From NCBI RefSeq assembly GCF_022842375.1, contig NZ_JALHPR010000002.1, positions 62,001-126,000 on the forward strand: a stretch of DNA of 64,000 bases, written 5' to 3'. The DNA comes from Elioraea sp. Lineage in GTDB: Bacteria > Pseudomonadota > Alphaproteobacteria > Acetobacterales > Acetobacteraceae. Below are positions 34,685-42,935 of the stretch, piece by piece (positions within the stretch are counted from its first letter, which is position 1; each line of letters starts with the position of its first letter). The translations under genes and the position numbers were made by a program. The notes beneath the pieces are model-generated. The model was given only the letters and a program-made list of their open reading frames with translations, was not told where the DNA came from and made no database searches.

Positions 34685-36081
34685 GGCTCCCTCCCCTCAA
34701 CGGGGAATCCCGCCTTCGTCCACGCCTGCCAGCTGCCCGGGATGTTGCAAACCTTGGTGAACCCCTCCTGCTGAAGAATGCTCGTGCCGATGCTGGCGCG
34801 GTAGCCGCTGTCGCAATAAATCGCTGTCGGGCGCAAGCGGTCGAGCTCCGACGCCTTTTCCCTGAGCTCAGGCAAAAACATGTGGCGCGCGCCGGGAACG
34901 TGCCCGCCTTTCCATTCATCGGGCGCACGGACGTCGACCACCTGCAGGGCGTCACCAGCGTCCTGCACCTCGTGCACCGTCATTTGCCGGACGTGTTCGA
35001 GCTGGAACCCCGCATTATCCCAAGCCTTCATGCCGCCAACCAGATAGCCGGCGAACCTGGTGTAGCCGGTCCGCAGGAAGAGTTTGACGACTTCCTCCAG
35101 CTTGGTATCGGCGTCGAGCACCAGCAGAATTGGTTCCTCGGGATCCAGCAGCCAGCCTGCCCAGATCGACAGCATCGGCGAGCCGCCGATGTTCAGGGCG
35201 CCTTCGATGTGGCCTCCACCGAAGCCAAGCATCGACCGCGTATCCACCACCACTCCGGCACCGTCCTGCGCCGCCTGCCTAAAGGCCTTGGGCGGCAGGC
35301 CGGGAACCCGCGGCAGGCTCCCCAGGATCTCCGGCCCACGGGCATTCACCTGCTTCATGAGCGGGTAGTAGTGAGGCACGGGCGGTGCGGTGCCGAGTGC
35401 ATACTCGGTAAAGGACGGCACGTGTTCGAATTGGAGGAAGGCGTTGTGCCGCCGCTCGTAGCCGATGCTGCTTTCCAGGCGGTCCCCGATATCGGCGCCG
35501 CAGGGTGATCCGGCCCCGTGCGCTGGGTAGAGGAGGACTCCGTCGGGCAGGGCCTTGTAGAAATCCTGCAGCGTATGGAAGAGCTGCTCCGCCAGCTTCT
35601 TGCTTTCGCCCTCGCCGAGCAGATCCGGCCGCCCGGCGGAATTGACGAACAGCGAATCACCCGTGAGGACACCCCATGGCGTCTCGGGATGGGACCTGTC
35701 GGCAAGCAGGAAAGAGACATGCTCCGGCGTGTGCCCCGGCGTGTGCCTGACCGTGACGAGAGTCTTGCCGATCTCGAAACGGTCGCCGTCCCGGATCGTC
35801 TCGTGCACAAAGCCGTAGCTCGCGCCACCTTCCTCGCTCAGGAAGATCTTCGCCGAACCAGCCCGGGCGCACAGCTCACGTGCACCGCTGACCAGGTCGG
35901 CATGGATATGCGTCTCGAAGATATGCGTGATCGTGACACTTTTTTGCCGGGCCAAGTCGACGTACTTGTCGACATCCCAGGTGGGGTCGAAGACGGCCGC
36001 GACGCCGTCACTGTCGTCTCCGATCAGGTATGACAGGACGGCGATGCCTTCTGTCTGAATGCGCTCGAATATCAGGGCCAT
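34681..36081 (-). CDS. CstB-like persulfide dioxygenase-rhodanese fusion
   Basis: 466 residues in three parts. Residues 1-240 are a metallo-beta-lactamase fold with THIHADLVSG, HTPGHTPEH, LTGDSLFV and YPAHGAGS supplying the iron ligands of ETHE1-type persulfide dioxygenases. Residues about 250-350 form a rhodanese fold whose catalytic loop reads VLDADTKL and has no Cys, so it is inactive. Residues about 365-466 form a second rhodanese with an intact loop (IYCDSGYRAS). This dioxygenase, pseudo-rhodanese, rhodanese order is that of CstB. It should oxidise glutathione or cysteine persulfide and transfer sulfane sulfur. It is the first gene of the sulfur operon. Confidence 0.9.
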   Translation of the reverse strand: MALIFERIQTEGIAVLSYLIGDDSDGVAAVFDPTWDVDKYVDLARQKSVTITHIFETHIHADLVSGARELCARAGSAKIFLSEEGGASYGFVHETIRDGDRFEIGKTLVTVRHTPGHTPEHVSFLLADRSHPETPWGVLTGDSLFVNSAGRPDLLGEGESKKLAEQLFHTLQDFYKALPDGVLLYPAHGAGSPCGADIGDRLESSIGYERRHNAFLQFEHVPSFTEYALGTAPPVPHYYPLMKQVNARGPEILGSLPRVPGLPPKAFRQAAQDGAGVVVDTRSMLGFGGGHIEGALNIGGSPMLSIWAGWLLDPEEPILLVLDADTKLEEVVKLFLRTGYTRFAGYLVGGMKAWDNAGFQLEHVRQMTVHEVQDAGDALQVVDVRAPDEWKGGHVPGARHMFLPELREKASELDRLRPTAIYCDSGYRASIGTSILQQEGFTKVCNIPGSWQAWTKAGFPVEGREP

Positions 36082-36397
36082 GCGTCAACTCCTCATCCCG
36101 GTAGGCCCCTGTTGGCCGCGCCGAGCCGCCAAGTGCAGAGGACCGGCCGCGACACCGGGCGCTGCAACGAAGCGCCGAGGTGACAAACCCGCACCTCGGG
36201 CGGCGTCACACAACGCCAGTGCCGAACCGACGATCAGCCTCTGCCGGAAAGGCGCGTCCACTCGCTTTTGGTGAAACACCTCACGCCAGGCGAGGTTGCT
36301 TGTGGCGATCCTTGTTGGTCCGCGGCAACCGCAGGACCCGATCGCGCGTGACCGTCGCCGTGGGCGCTGGAATACGGGCGGGAGCGAGACGCCCTCG
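36082..36397. other. Scar sequence, no intact gene
   Basis: Frames on both strands are short or unlike known proteins. It joins the IS3 OrfA remnant to the sulfur operon promoter. Confidence 0.4.
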
Positions 36398-36544
36398 TCC
36401 TCCGACCCCGTCAGACGCCGCGCATCCGCGGCCTGGAGCCCGCCATACCTGGCCTTCCACATGTAGAACGTCGCGCTTCGCAGGGCCGGCCTCTTGCTCC
36501 TTCCGGATGCCAATCGTCTAATCCGCAATGAAGCGTGATCGCTT
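36398..36544 (-). pseudogene. IS3-family OrfA remnant
   Basis: Reading the minus strand from 36544, one frame gives KRSRFIAD, a stop, then TIGIRKEQEAG. The neighbouring frame then gives SATFYMWKARYGGLQAADAR and RLTGSEDE. An intact IS3/IS407-type OrfA has KRSRFxExQIIxILKExEAG, then SxATFYxWKAKYGGMxxSDARRLKxLEDEN. The in-frame stop, frame change and missing middle show decay. Confidence 0.7.
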
Positions 36545-36740
36545 AACGGCAGCACCGCTGGCGGCGCAGGTGATCAAGCGGACGCTCCCATCATTCCGCG
36601 GGATGAGCGACATCCTTGTCGCGTCGCAAGCGCGCGCCAAAGATACGGACGATCGGCCGCATCGGACTCGAAGCCTGCTCTCCCAGGTGCTCGACGCGGA
36701 AGGTCTCTTGATGACGCCGCGCTCTGTTATGGTCCGAGCG

Positions 36741-37697
36741 ATGGCGCAGACCGATCAGCAAGGCATGATGGCCGAGGAAACCGACAGGCTCAGGGTCCTG
36801 GTCGGTCGCATCCTGCCGCTGCACTGGGCCGCCTGCGCCAACGGCACGGTGCTGCGGGATGGGCCGCCACCGGCCGATCTCGGCTCGCCGCCGGTGCGGC
36901 GCCTGATGGCCGATCCGCGCATCCGCTACATGACCGGGCGCGACCGCCATGCCCGGTTCTGGCTGCGCGAGCAGGCCTATGTGCTGCTGCTCACCGCCAT
37001 CGCATTGCGCTCCTCCTGGCTGAACGGGGCGCCGCTACCGGTAGCGCAGAAGGAGCTGCCCGGCCTGTCCGGGCTGTCGGAGCGCATGGTGCGCAACACG
37101 CTGCAGCGCGCCATCGCCACCGGCGACCTCGTCCGGAGGAAGCCGGCGCCCGGGATGCGTGGGCTGCTGCTCGACCTCGCGCCAGGGGTCGTCGCCGCCA
37201 TCGAGGCGCGCAACGCCGGCTATCTCGCGGCGGTGGCGGAGGCGATCGGGCGGCCCGTGCCCGAGCTGCCGCCGGCGGCCAAGCCCGCCTTCGAACGGCT
37301 GCGCTGCCGGATGCTGCTGGCCTCCTACGGGCCGCCGGGCACGCCGCCCGATCCGCTCTTCCTGCGCCGCAGCTTCGCCTATCTCGTGCTCGATGCGCTG
37401 CTCGATGGATCGAAGCACCGGGCCGCGGTGGTGGCGGCGGCGGCGGGGCGCACCGGGGTGACAGCCATGACCATCCGCAACACCCTGGCACGGGCCGAGC
37501 GCACCGGCTGGATCGCTCGGGGGAAGACCGTCGCGGCCACGCCGATGGCGCGCGAACGGGTCGGGCGCATGGCCTCGGCGATGATGCTGCGCTGGGAACT
37601 GGCGCTCGATGTGATGGCGCTGCTGGTCCGCGAGCCCGGGCTTGCCGCGCGGCTCGACGCGGCCTGCGCGGCCGCGTGGCCCGCCGGGTCCGTCTGA
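36741..37697 (+). CDS. Hypothetical protein with two winged-helix-like segments
   Basis: 318 residues if started at MAQTDQQGMM. The open frame reaches back to 36528, but that part overlaps the IS3 remnant and is unlikely to be coding; starts at 36711 and 36729 are also possible. Two segments look like DNA-binding winged helices: LSGLSERMVRNTLQRAIATG followed by DLVRRKP (residues about 110-135), and GVTAMTIRNTLARAERTGWI followed by ARGK (about 240-265). In both, an RNTLxRAxxTG helix is followed by a basic turn. A regulator is plausible; no family is recognised. Strong GC bias at third positions supports coding. Confidence 0.65.
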   Translation: MAQTDQQGMMAEETDRLRVLVGRILPLHWAACANGTVLRDGPPPADLGSPPVRRLMADPRIRYMTGRDRHARFWLREQAYVLLLTAIALRSSWLNGAPLPVAQKELPGLSGLSERMVRNTLQRAIATGDLVRRKPAPGMRGLLLDLAPGVVAAIEARNAGYLAAVAEAIGRPVPELPPAAKPAFERLRCRMLLASYGPPGTPPDPLFLRRSFAYLVLDALLDGSKHRAAVVAAAAGRTGVTAMTIRNTLARAERTGWIARGKTVAATPMARERVGRMASAMMLRWELALDVMALLVREPGLAARLDAACAAAWPAGSV

Positions 37698-37823
37698 CAC
37701 CGTCACGCAAAAAAGTGCCGCCACGCGCGGTTGCATGCTGCGCGCTGCGTCGCGCCGGATAGGATTGAACGCGTTCTCGCAATCCTGCAGGCCGCGCGCA
37801 TCGGCCAGCGCGAAAGGTGTCCG

Positions 37824-38876
37824 ATGTCGAAGAAGCTCACGCCTGCCGTCGCCGCTGTCCTCGTGGGGCTGTTCGCGACGGAAAGCGCCCTGTCCTGCAC
37901 GCGCGTCCTCTGGGCGTCCACCGACAACCAGGTCTTCGTCGGACGGACGCAGGACTGGACCGAGCGCGCCAACTCGGCCTTTCGCGTCTTTCCGCGCGGC
38001 ATCGAGCGCACCGGCGCGGTGGCGGAGAACCCCCACAGGTGGACCTCCCGCTACGGCAGCGTGGTCCTGACGGCCTATGACAGCGGCACGCATGAGGGGG
38101 TGAACGAGCGGGGCCTCGCCGGCCACGCCCTGTACCTGGCCGTCGAGGCCGCGTTCGGGGAGCGCGACACCAAGCGCGAGGCGATCGGCGTCATGCAATG
38201 GGTCCAGTACTACCTGGACAACTTCGCAACCGTCGCCGAGGCCGTCGAGGCGCAGCGGTCCTTCACTTTCCAGATCGAGCCGCTGATCCTGCCGAATGGC
38301 TACCCGACCCTGGTGCACCTGGCGCTATCCGACCGGACCGGCGATTCCGCCGTGATCGAATACATCAATGGCGAGGCGCGGATCTACCACGACCGCCGCC
38401 ACACGGTCATGACCAACGAGCCGACCTTCGACAAGCAGATCGAGAACCTGCGGCAGTATCGCACCTTCGGCGGGGACCTGCCCCTGCCCGGCGAGCGCAC
38501 GCCGACCGACCGCTTCGTCCGCGCCGCCTACTATGCCAACGGCCTGCCGCAGCCGACGAGCCGCGCGGAGGGCGCGGCGTTCATGTTCAGCGTGATCCGG
38601 AACGTGTCGGTGCCCTTCGGACTGGGCGACCCCGACAGGCCGAACGTCGCCAGCACCATCTTCCGCACCGTGATCGACCTGACCGGCGGGCGTTACTTCT
38701 TCGAGAGCACCTACGCGCCCAACGTGGTCTGGATCGATTTCGACAGGATCGACTTCAGCAAGGGACGGCCGGAGATGGAGCTGCAGGTCGAGCGAAGGAT
38801 CTTCACCCTCGCCGGCGACGTGAGCGGCCAGCTTCAGGCGGCGACGCCGTTCGTCTTCGGCATGAACCGCCGCTGA
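37824..38876 (+). CDS. Secreted linear amide C-N hydrolase (choloylglycine hydrolase family)
   Basis: 350 residues from MSKKLTPAV, with a GAAAGG ribosome site. Residues 1-24 are a signal peptide ending ESALS, immediately followed by Cys25 (CTRVLWAS). In this Ntn-hydrolase family the nucleophile is the N-terminal Cys freed by cleavage, so signal removal would activate the enzyme. Other family marks are GRTQDWTE (substrate-binding Arg/Asp), GVNERGLAGHALYL and the VMTNEPTFDKQIENL stretch holding the conserved Asn/Thr. The product should hydrolyse an amide such as a bile-salt, penicillin V or acyl-homoserine lactone type substrate in the periplasm. Which one is unknown. Confidence 0.88.
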   Translation: MSKKLTPAVAAVLVGLFATESALSCTRVLWASTDNQVFVGRTQDWTERANSAFRVFPRGIERTGAVAENPHRWTSRYGSVVLTAYDSGTHEGVNERGLAGHALYLAVEAAFGERDTKREAIGVMQWVQYYLDNFATVAEAVEAQRSFTFQIEPLILPNGYPTLVHLALSDRTGDSAVIEYINGEARIYHDRRHTVMTNEPTFDKQIENLRQYRTFGGDLPLPGERTPTDRFVRAAYYANGLPQPTSRAEGAAFMFSVIRNVSVPFGLGDPDRPNVASTIFRTVIDLTGGRYFFESTYAPNVVWIDFDRIDFSKGRPEMELQVERRIFTLAGDVSGQLQAATPFVFGMNRR

Positions 38877-38880
38877 AGGC

Positions 38881-38913
38881 CCAGAGCGGCTTTTCGCCGC
38901 GAAGCCGCTCTGG
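38881..38913 (+). terminator. Hairpin terminator after amide hydrolase
   Basis: A perfect 12-base-pair stem (CCAGAGCGGCTT with AAGCCGCTCTGG) and a nine-base loop lie five bases past the hydrolase stop codon. Confidence 0.6.
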
Positions 38914-39349
38914 ACCGCCGAACGCGGCCTCTGCGTGGCACAGCGTCAGGACGCTGCCTCTGCCGCGTGCCGTCTTTCACCCGGCTGAATGCGTTGATGA
39001 CGTGATTCTCCCGGCGCCTTCATGGGCGCGAGCGCCGACCTTCAGTTGGGAAGATGGACCCTGAGGTCAGGCGGCAACCGCCCCTGTCAGCCCCGCCGCG
39101 AAGGATGGAAGCAGAGACGGGCGCCGTAACGATCCGCCAGCTCGCCCCGCCGGCTCCGATCACGAGCGAGCCGTCGCCTGCGGACTCACAGTCCGCGCGG
39201 TTTCGGGCCGAGACGATCAGTGAGATCTTCGGGATGGCGCGATACCTGCTCACGAACGGCACGCTTCCTGTCAGCGTCGCCGCGTCTCACCGCGACGACA
39301 CGGGACACGTCCCCGGAGAGCGCGCGCGGGGTTGCCATGCGCGCAGCGA
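38914..39349. other. Gap without a supported gene
   Basis: An open plus-strand frame (from 39054) contains ARFRAETISEIFGMARYLLT but has no family likeness or ribosome site. I see no repeats or RNA structure. Confidence 0.35.
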
Positions 39350-40546
39350 TCACAGGATGGTGCCGTCCTGCGCGACGAGGCGGCCTCGGAAGAACACCAG
39401 GCGCCGTGGCGGATGCTGGCCAATCGCCTCGCCAATGGTCTCGGCCGGGATGGTGAAGAAACTCGCCTCCTTGCCAACGGCGATTCCGTGGCCGGCGATG
39501 CCGAGCACCTCTGCGCCGACGGAGGAGCACATGGCGAACAACTGCTCCAGCAGGGTGTCGTGACGGACATCGACGCGCCAGCCGATGATCGCCGCGCGCT
39601 CCAGCATGTCGCCGTTGCCGTAGGGGCTCCAGGTGTCGCGCACATCGTCATTGCCGCAGAACACACGCACGCCAGCACCAGCGAGCGCAAAGAGCGGCGG
39701 CAGCGTGGCGCCGCCAGCGCCATGGCTCGCCAACGCAACGCCGGCTTCTGCCATCAGCTCGGCTGCTGCCTTCTGCTTGCTCTCAGCGACGCCGCCGAGG
39801 CAGAAGCCGTGGCTGATCGTCACCTTTCCCTGCATGCCAAGCGCGCGCGTACGAGCGCAGATCTCCTGCACGGCGTAGAGGCCGAGTTCGCCCGGCTCGT
39901 GCAGATGGATATCGATGCCGACCCCATGTCGCTCGGCGATGCCGAAGATGGTGTCGAGCTGGCCGCGCGCGTCGCGGTCAACCTCGGATGGATCGATGCC
40001 GCCGACCAGGTCGGCGCCGGCGCGGATCGCATCATCGAGCAGTGCGGCGACACCAGGGACGCGCATCACGCCGGCCTGCGGAAAAGCCACGATCTGGATG
40101 CTGGCGAGATGCGCGTGCGCCTCCCGCGCCGCCAGCACGCCTTCGAGGGCACTCAGCTTGAAGGCGGGGGTGATGTCAGCATGAGTCCGAATATGGCCGG
40201 TGCCATGGGCCACGCAGCGGTGGATCAGCGCGCCCGCACGCGCGGCCGTCGGCAGCGGCAGGGCCGGCAGCGTCTCCTGGTCGGTTTCGATGCGGCTCAT
40301 GCGGAAGGGCTGCGCGCGATGCGGCATCCAGGGCAAGCCGAACAGCGTCTTGTCGAGGTGCATGTGCCCGTCGGTCAGTGCGGGCAGCACGAGATCGCCG
40401 CCGAGATCATGGACCGTACCGGCCTGGGGCATGGGGCCATCCGGGGGAATGATGGCGGCGATGCGCGTGCCCTCGATGGCAATTGCCATGCCCTGTCGGC
40501 CGTCAGGCAGGCGGACATTGTTGAGCAGGATGTCGGCGGCGGTCAT
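39350..40546 (-). CDS. Amidohydrolase, cytosine deaminase (CodA)-like
   Basis: 398 residues from MTAADILLNNVRLPDG; the longer frame upstream has no coding character. The amidohydrolase metal residues are visible as DGHMHLDKTLFG near residue 60, DIHLHEPGELGLYAV near 200, ISHGFCLGGV near 235 and FCGNDDVRDTWSPYGNGDML near 300. The HxH with following LDKT, and the GNDxxRDxWxPYGxGDML motif, are characteristic of cytosine deaminase and N-isopropylammelide hydrolase relatives. It should deaminate or hydrolyse a nitrogen heterocycle in the cytosol. No linked transporter or regulator is evident. Confidence 0.85.
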   Translation of the reverse strand: MTAADILLNNVRLPDGRQGMAIAIEGTRIAAIIPPDGPMPQAGTVHDLGGDLVLPALTDGHMHLDKTLFGLPWMPHRAQPFRMSRIETDQETLPALPLPTAARAGALIHRCVAHGTGHIRTHADITPAFKLSALEGVLAAREAHAHLASIQIVAFPQAGVMRVPGVAALLDDAIRAGADLVGGIDPSEVDRDARGQLDTIFGIAERHGVGIDIHLHEPGELGLYAVQEICARTRALGMQGKVTISHGFCLGGVAESKQKAAAELMAEAGVALASHGAGGATLPPLFALAGAGVRVFCGNDDVRDTWSPYGNGDMLERAAIIGWRVDVRHDTLLEQLFAMCSSVGAEVLGIAGHGIAVGKEASFFTIPAETIGEAIGQHPPRRLVFFRGRLVAQDGTIL

Positions 40547-41076
40547 TGCACGAACTCCGCGGTAGAACCGATTGCGAAACGCTGAGTGTCGCCCAGGCTT
40601 CCGGAGCCCGGCAAGGTGATGCACGCAGGACGTCGCTCGGACATGCGCCCTGTTCGCCCAAGCCGGACAGCGTACGAGCCGACAAGGGTCCAACGGCCGA
40701 CCCTACGAAAAGAGCAGCTGGTCACCACGCAGCCTGTGACGGTAGTCCCCCCGGCAGCCGAGCGGCGTCGATCTGGGCACGAGCGCGAACGAGTTCACCA
40801 ACCGCGTCGTCGGCCGCGCCTGTGCCGAGTACCTGGCCAGCGCAGACCTCCCCTCCCCCGTCCAAAGCGATGACACCATCCCCCACGTCCACCGACAACA
40901 CGAGCGTCGCCTTTGTGCTGAACCGAGATTTTCGGTTCAAGAAGCGTGGGCGTGGACGGCGCGCTATGGCAGCGCCTGAAATCCCCCCCCCCCCGAGCCG
41001 TCACTATCGGCGCGGGTGAACAAGTTTCGCGTGGCCTCTGTAGCCCTGCCGGCCCGTGTGTTGACGACAGCCGCAC
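40547..41076. other. Long gap with a 12-C homopolymer
   Basis: No supported gene. The plus strand has a run of 12 C at 40983-40994, unusual in this sequence and liable to length variation or sequencing error. A short frame (40722-40940, minus) lacks family likeness. Confidence 0.4.
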
Positions 41077-41748
41077 TCAGAATGGCGCGACAGAAGAAAT
41101 AAAATCGATTCCGTTTTGAACATCCCGTTGCATGGCAATCCGAGCGGCCACGGGATCCCGCGCTCGCAGCGCTGCAATTACCGCCTCATGAAGGCCACGC
41201 TTCTTTACGACGCCGCGCTCCCGGTAGAGGCTCAGCAGCGGGCCAGACTGAAGCCACAGGCTCTCAATGATTGGCAACAAAACGTGTGGGCGGCCGCCGC
41301 GATAGATGGCGAAGTGAAATTCGTGGTTGCGCACCACGTAGGCCTGCCACTTCGTCGGATCCAATGCGATCTCGTTCATTTCGTCACAGGCGATTTCGAG
41401 TGCATCCAGCTCGGACGATGTGATCGTCGGAGCTGCGATCTCCGTCGCCATACCTTCCATGTGCAGGCGAACACGACCAAGTTCCGCGTATTTCTCCCGC
41501 GTTATGGCTGGGATCTGCACGCCGCGTTTGGGAAGAATCTCCACGGCCCGCTCGGCCGCAAGACGCCGCAGGGCCTCGCGAACAGGCATCACGCTGGTGC
41601 CGAGCACCTGGGAAATCTGATTGAGGCTCAGTGTCTGCCCCGGAGCGTATAGCCCCGCCATGATGGCGCGCCGGACCTCCTGGTAAACGCGGTCGTGCAG
41701 CGTTGCCGTATCGACCCGCTGTAACACTGGTTGAATCGTCCCATCCAT
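41077..41748 (-). CDS. GntR family transcriptional regulator, FCD domain
   Basis: 223 residues. The winged helix (about residues 14-80) reads DRVYQEVRRAIMAGLYAPGQ, then SLNQISQVLGTSVMPVREALRRLAAERAVE. The FCD part has VVRNHEFHFAIYRGG (metal-binding His region) and ends with ARIAMQRDVQNGIDFI. It is divergent from the TAXI-TRAP/CoA operon, 181 bases away, and is its likely regulator. A perfect inverted repeat TGATC-N3-GATCA lies in the shared gap. Confidence 0.9.
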   Translation of the reverse strand: MDGTIQPVLQRVDTATLHDRVYQEVRRAIMAGLYAPGQTLSLNQISQVLGTSVMPVREALRRLAAERAVEILPKRGVQIPAITREKYAELGRVRLHMEGMATEIAAPTITSSELDALEIACDEMNEIALDPTKWQAYVVRNHEFHFAIYRGGRPHVLLPIIESLWLQSGPLLSLYRERGVVKKRGLHEAVIAALRARDPVAARIAMQRDVQNGIDFISSVAPF

Positions 41749-41829
41749 TGTGAAGCGAACCCTGATTCGAGTGGGCGGGCCTGCTCATACCATTTGCCAG
41801 CCGCCGGTACACCACCTGCCTTTGATGCT

Positions 41830-41842
41830 TGATCTTCGATCA
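41830..41842. promoter_or_regulatory. Candidate GntR operator
   Basis: A perfect inverted repeat TGATC-TTC-GATCA between the divergent GntR and TAXI receptor genes. GntR regulators commonly bind short palindromes with a few-base spacer. Binding is inferred. Confidence 0.4.
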
Positions 41843-41929
41843 CAGCGAACCGTATGATCCTCGCGCACAGAAGTGCGCGCGAGGCAGGCCGGATCTTGCC
41901 GCGACGCATAACGATGGGAGGAGGAAGAA

Positions 41930-42919
41930 ATGGTCATCACACGACGTGCCATTGGTGCGCTCGCTGCGAGCGCAGCCATCTTCAAGACAGGCGGCGCGAA
42001 CGCGCAAGTGGCAGCGCCGCGGCGGCAGTTCCTATCACTGGCCACGTCGAGTGTCGGCGGCTCCTGGTATCCACTTGGCAGCGCGATGGCGACCGTGATC
42101 ACGCGCCACTACCCGATGCTCAACGTGAATACCGAGGTCACCGGCGGCACGAACGACAACCTCAATCTCCTACGCAGCCGCCGCGTCGACCTCGCATTAT
42201 CCACCACTGACCAGGCCTTCATGGCCATGAACGGGCGCGGCGCGTTCCAGGGCAATCCGGTGACGAGCTTTCAAGGCTTGATCGGCGGTCACATGATCAT
42301 CTGGCACCTCTACACACTGCGGCGAAACAACATCACGTCGATTGCCGACCTCCGCGGCAAACGCGTGTCGCTCGGCGGCGCAGGTTCGATCGGCAACGAG
42401 ATCGGCCAGATTGTGCTCGAGGCGCACGGCCTCAAGATGAACCAGGACTGGCGGCCGGAGTATCTGGGCCATGCGGACGGTACGGGCGCGCTGAAGGATG
42501 GGCGGGTCCACGCAGTCATCAACATCACCGCTGCCCCGACCGGTGCGATCACCGACATTACGAGCACCGACAGCGCAAATGTGGTGTTCATCAATCCGGA
42601 TCCGAACGTGCTCGATCGTTTGCTTGAGCAGTACCCATACTGGTCCCGCGCGGTGTTGCCGGGCGGCGTCTATCGCGGGCACGACCGTGATCTTCCGGGC
42701 AGCTTCGGCGTCGCGACGATTCTCGTTGCCGGGGACCGTGTGGACGAGGCAACCACGTATGCGATTACAAAGGCCTTGCTCGAGAACCAGCGCGAGCTTT
42801 CGGCCGCACACGCACTCGGCCGTGAGTGGACTACCGAAACAGCAACCCGGGGTATCAAGGGCGTCATTCCGTTCCATCCTGGCGCGGAGCGGTACCTGAA
42901 GGAGAAAGGGCTGCTGTAG
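41930..42919 (+). CDS. TAXI family TRAP substrate-binding protein
   Basis: 329 residues with a GGGAGGAGGAA ribosome site. The N-terminus MVITRRAIGALAAS is a signal with twin arginines, cleaved near ANAQ. The mature protein begins with LSLATSSVGGSWYPLGSAMA and has TEVTGGTNDNLNLLRSRRVD, DLRGKRVSLGGAGSIGN and AAPTGAITDI, all hallmarks of TAXI solute receptors. It is the first gene of a nine-gene operon and works with the fused permease encoded 16 bases downstream. TAXI systems typically carry glutamate, 2-oxoglutarate or other dicarboxylates; the ligand here is unknown. Confidence 0.92.
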   Translation: MVITRRAIGALAASAAIFKTGGANAQVAAPRRQFLSLATSSVGGSWYPLGSAMATVITRHYPMLNVNTEVTGGTNDNLNLLRSRRVDLALSTTDQAFMAMNGRGAFQGNPVTSFQGLIGGHMIIWHLYTLRRNNITSIADLRGKRVSLGGAGSIGNEIGQIVLEAHGLKMNQDWRPEYLGHADGTGALKDGRVHAVINITAAPTGAITDITSTDSANVVFINPDPNVLDRLLEQYPYWSRAVLPGGVYRGHDRDLPGSFGVATILVAGDRVDEATTYAITKALLENQRELSAAHALGREWTTETATRGIKGVIPFHPGAERYLKEKGLL

Positions 42920-42935
42920 CCGGGGCCGGCAGCCG

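Noticed and set aside
36528-36740. N-terminal extension of the 36741 gene
   Set aside because: It overlaps the antisense of the IS3 OrfA remnant and has no ribosome site, so it is probably not part of the protein.
40722-40940. Short minus-strand frame reading VDVGDGVIALDGGGEV
   Set aside because: Looks faintly coding but matches no family I can name and has no ribosome site; left as intergenic.
40983-40994. Run of 12 C as a possible phase-variation tract
   Set aside because: It lies in a gap with no reading frame or promoter that its length would switch.
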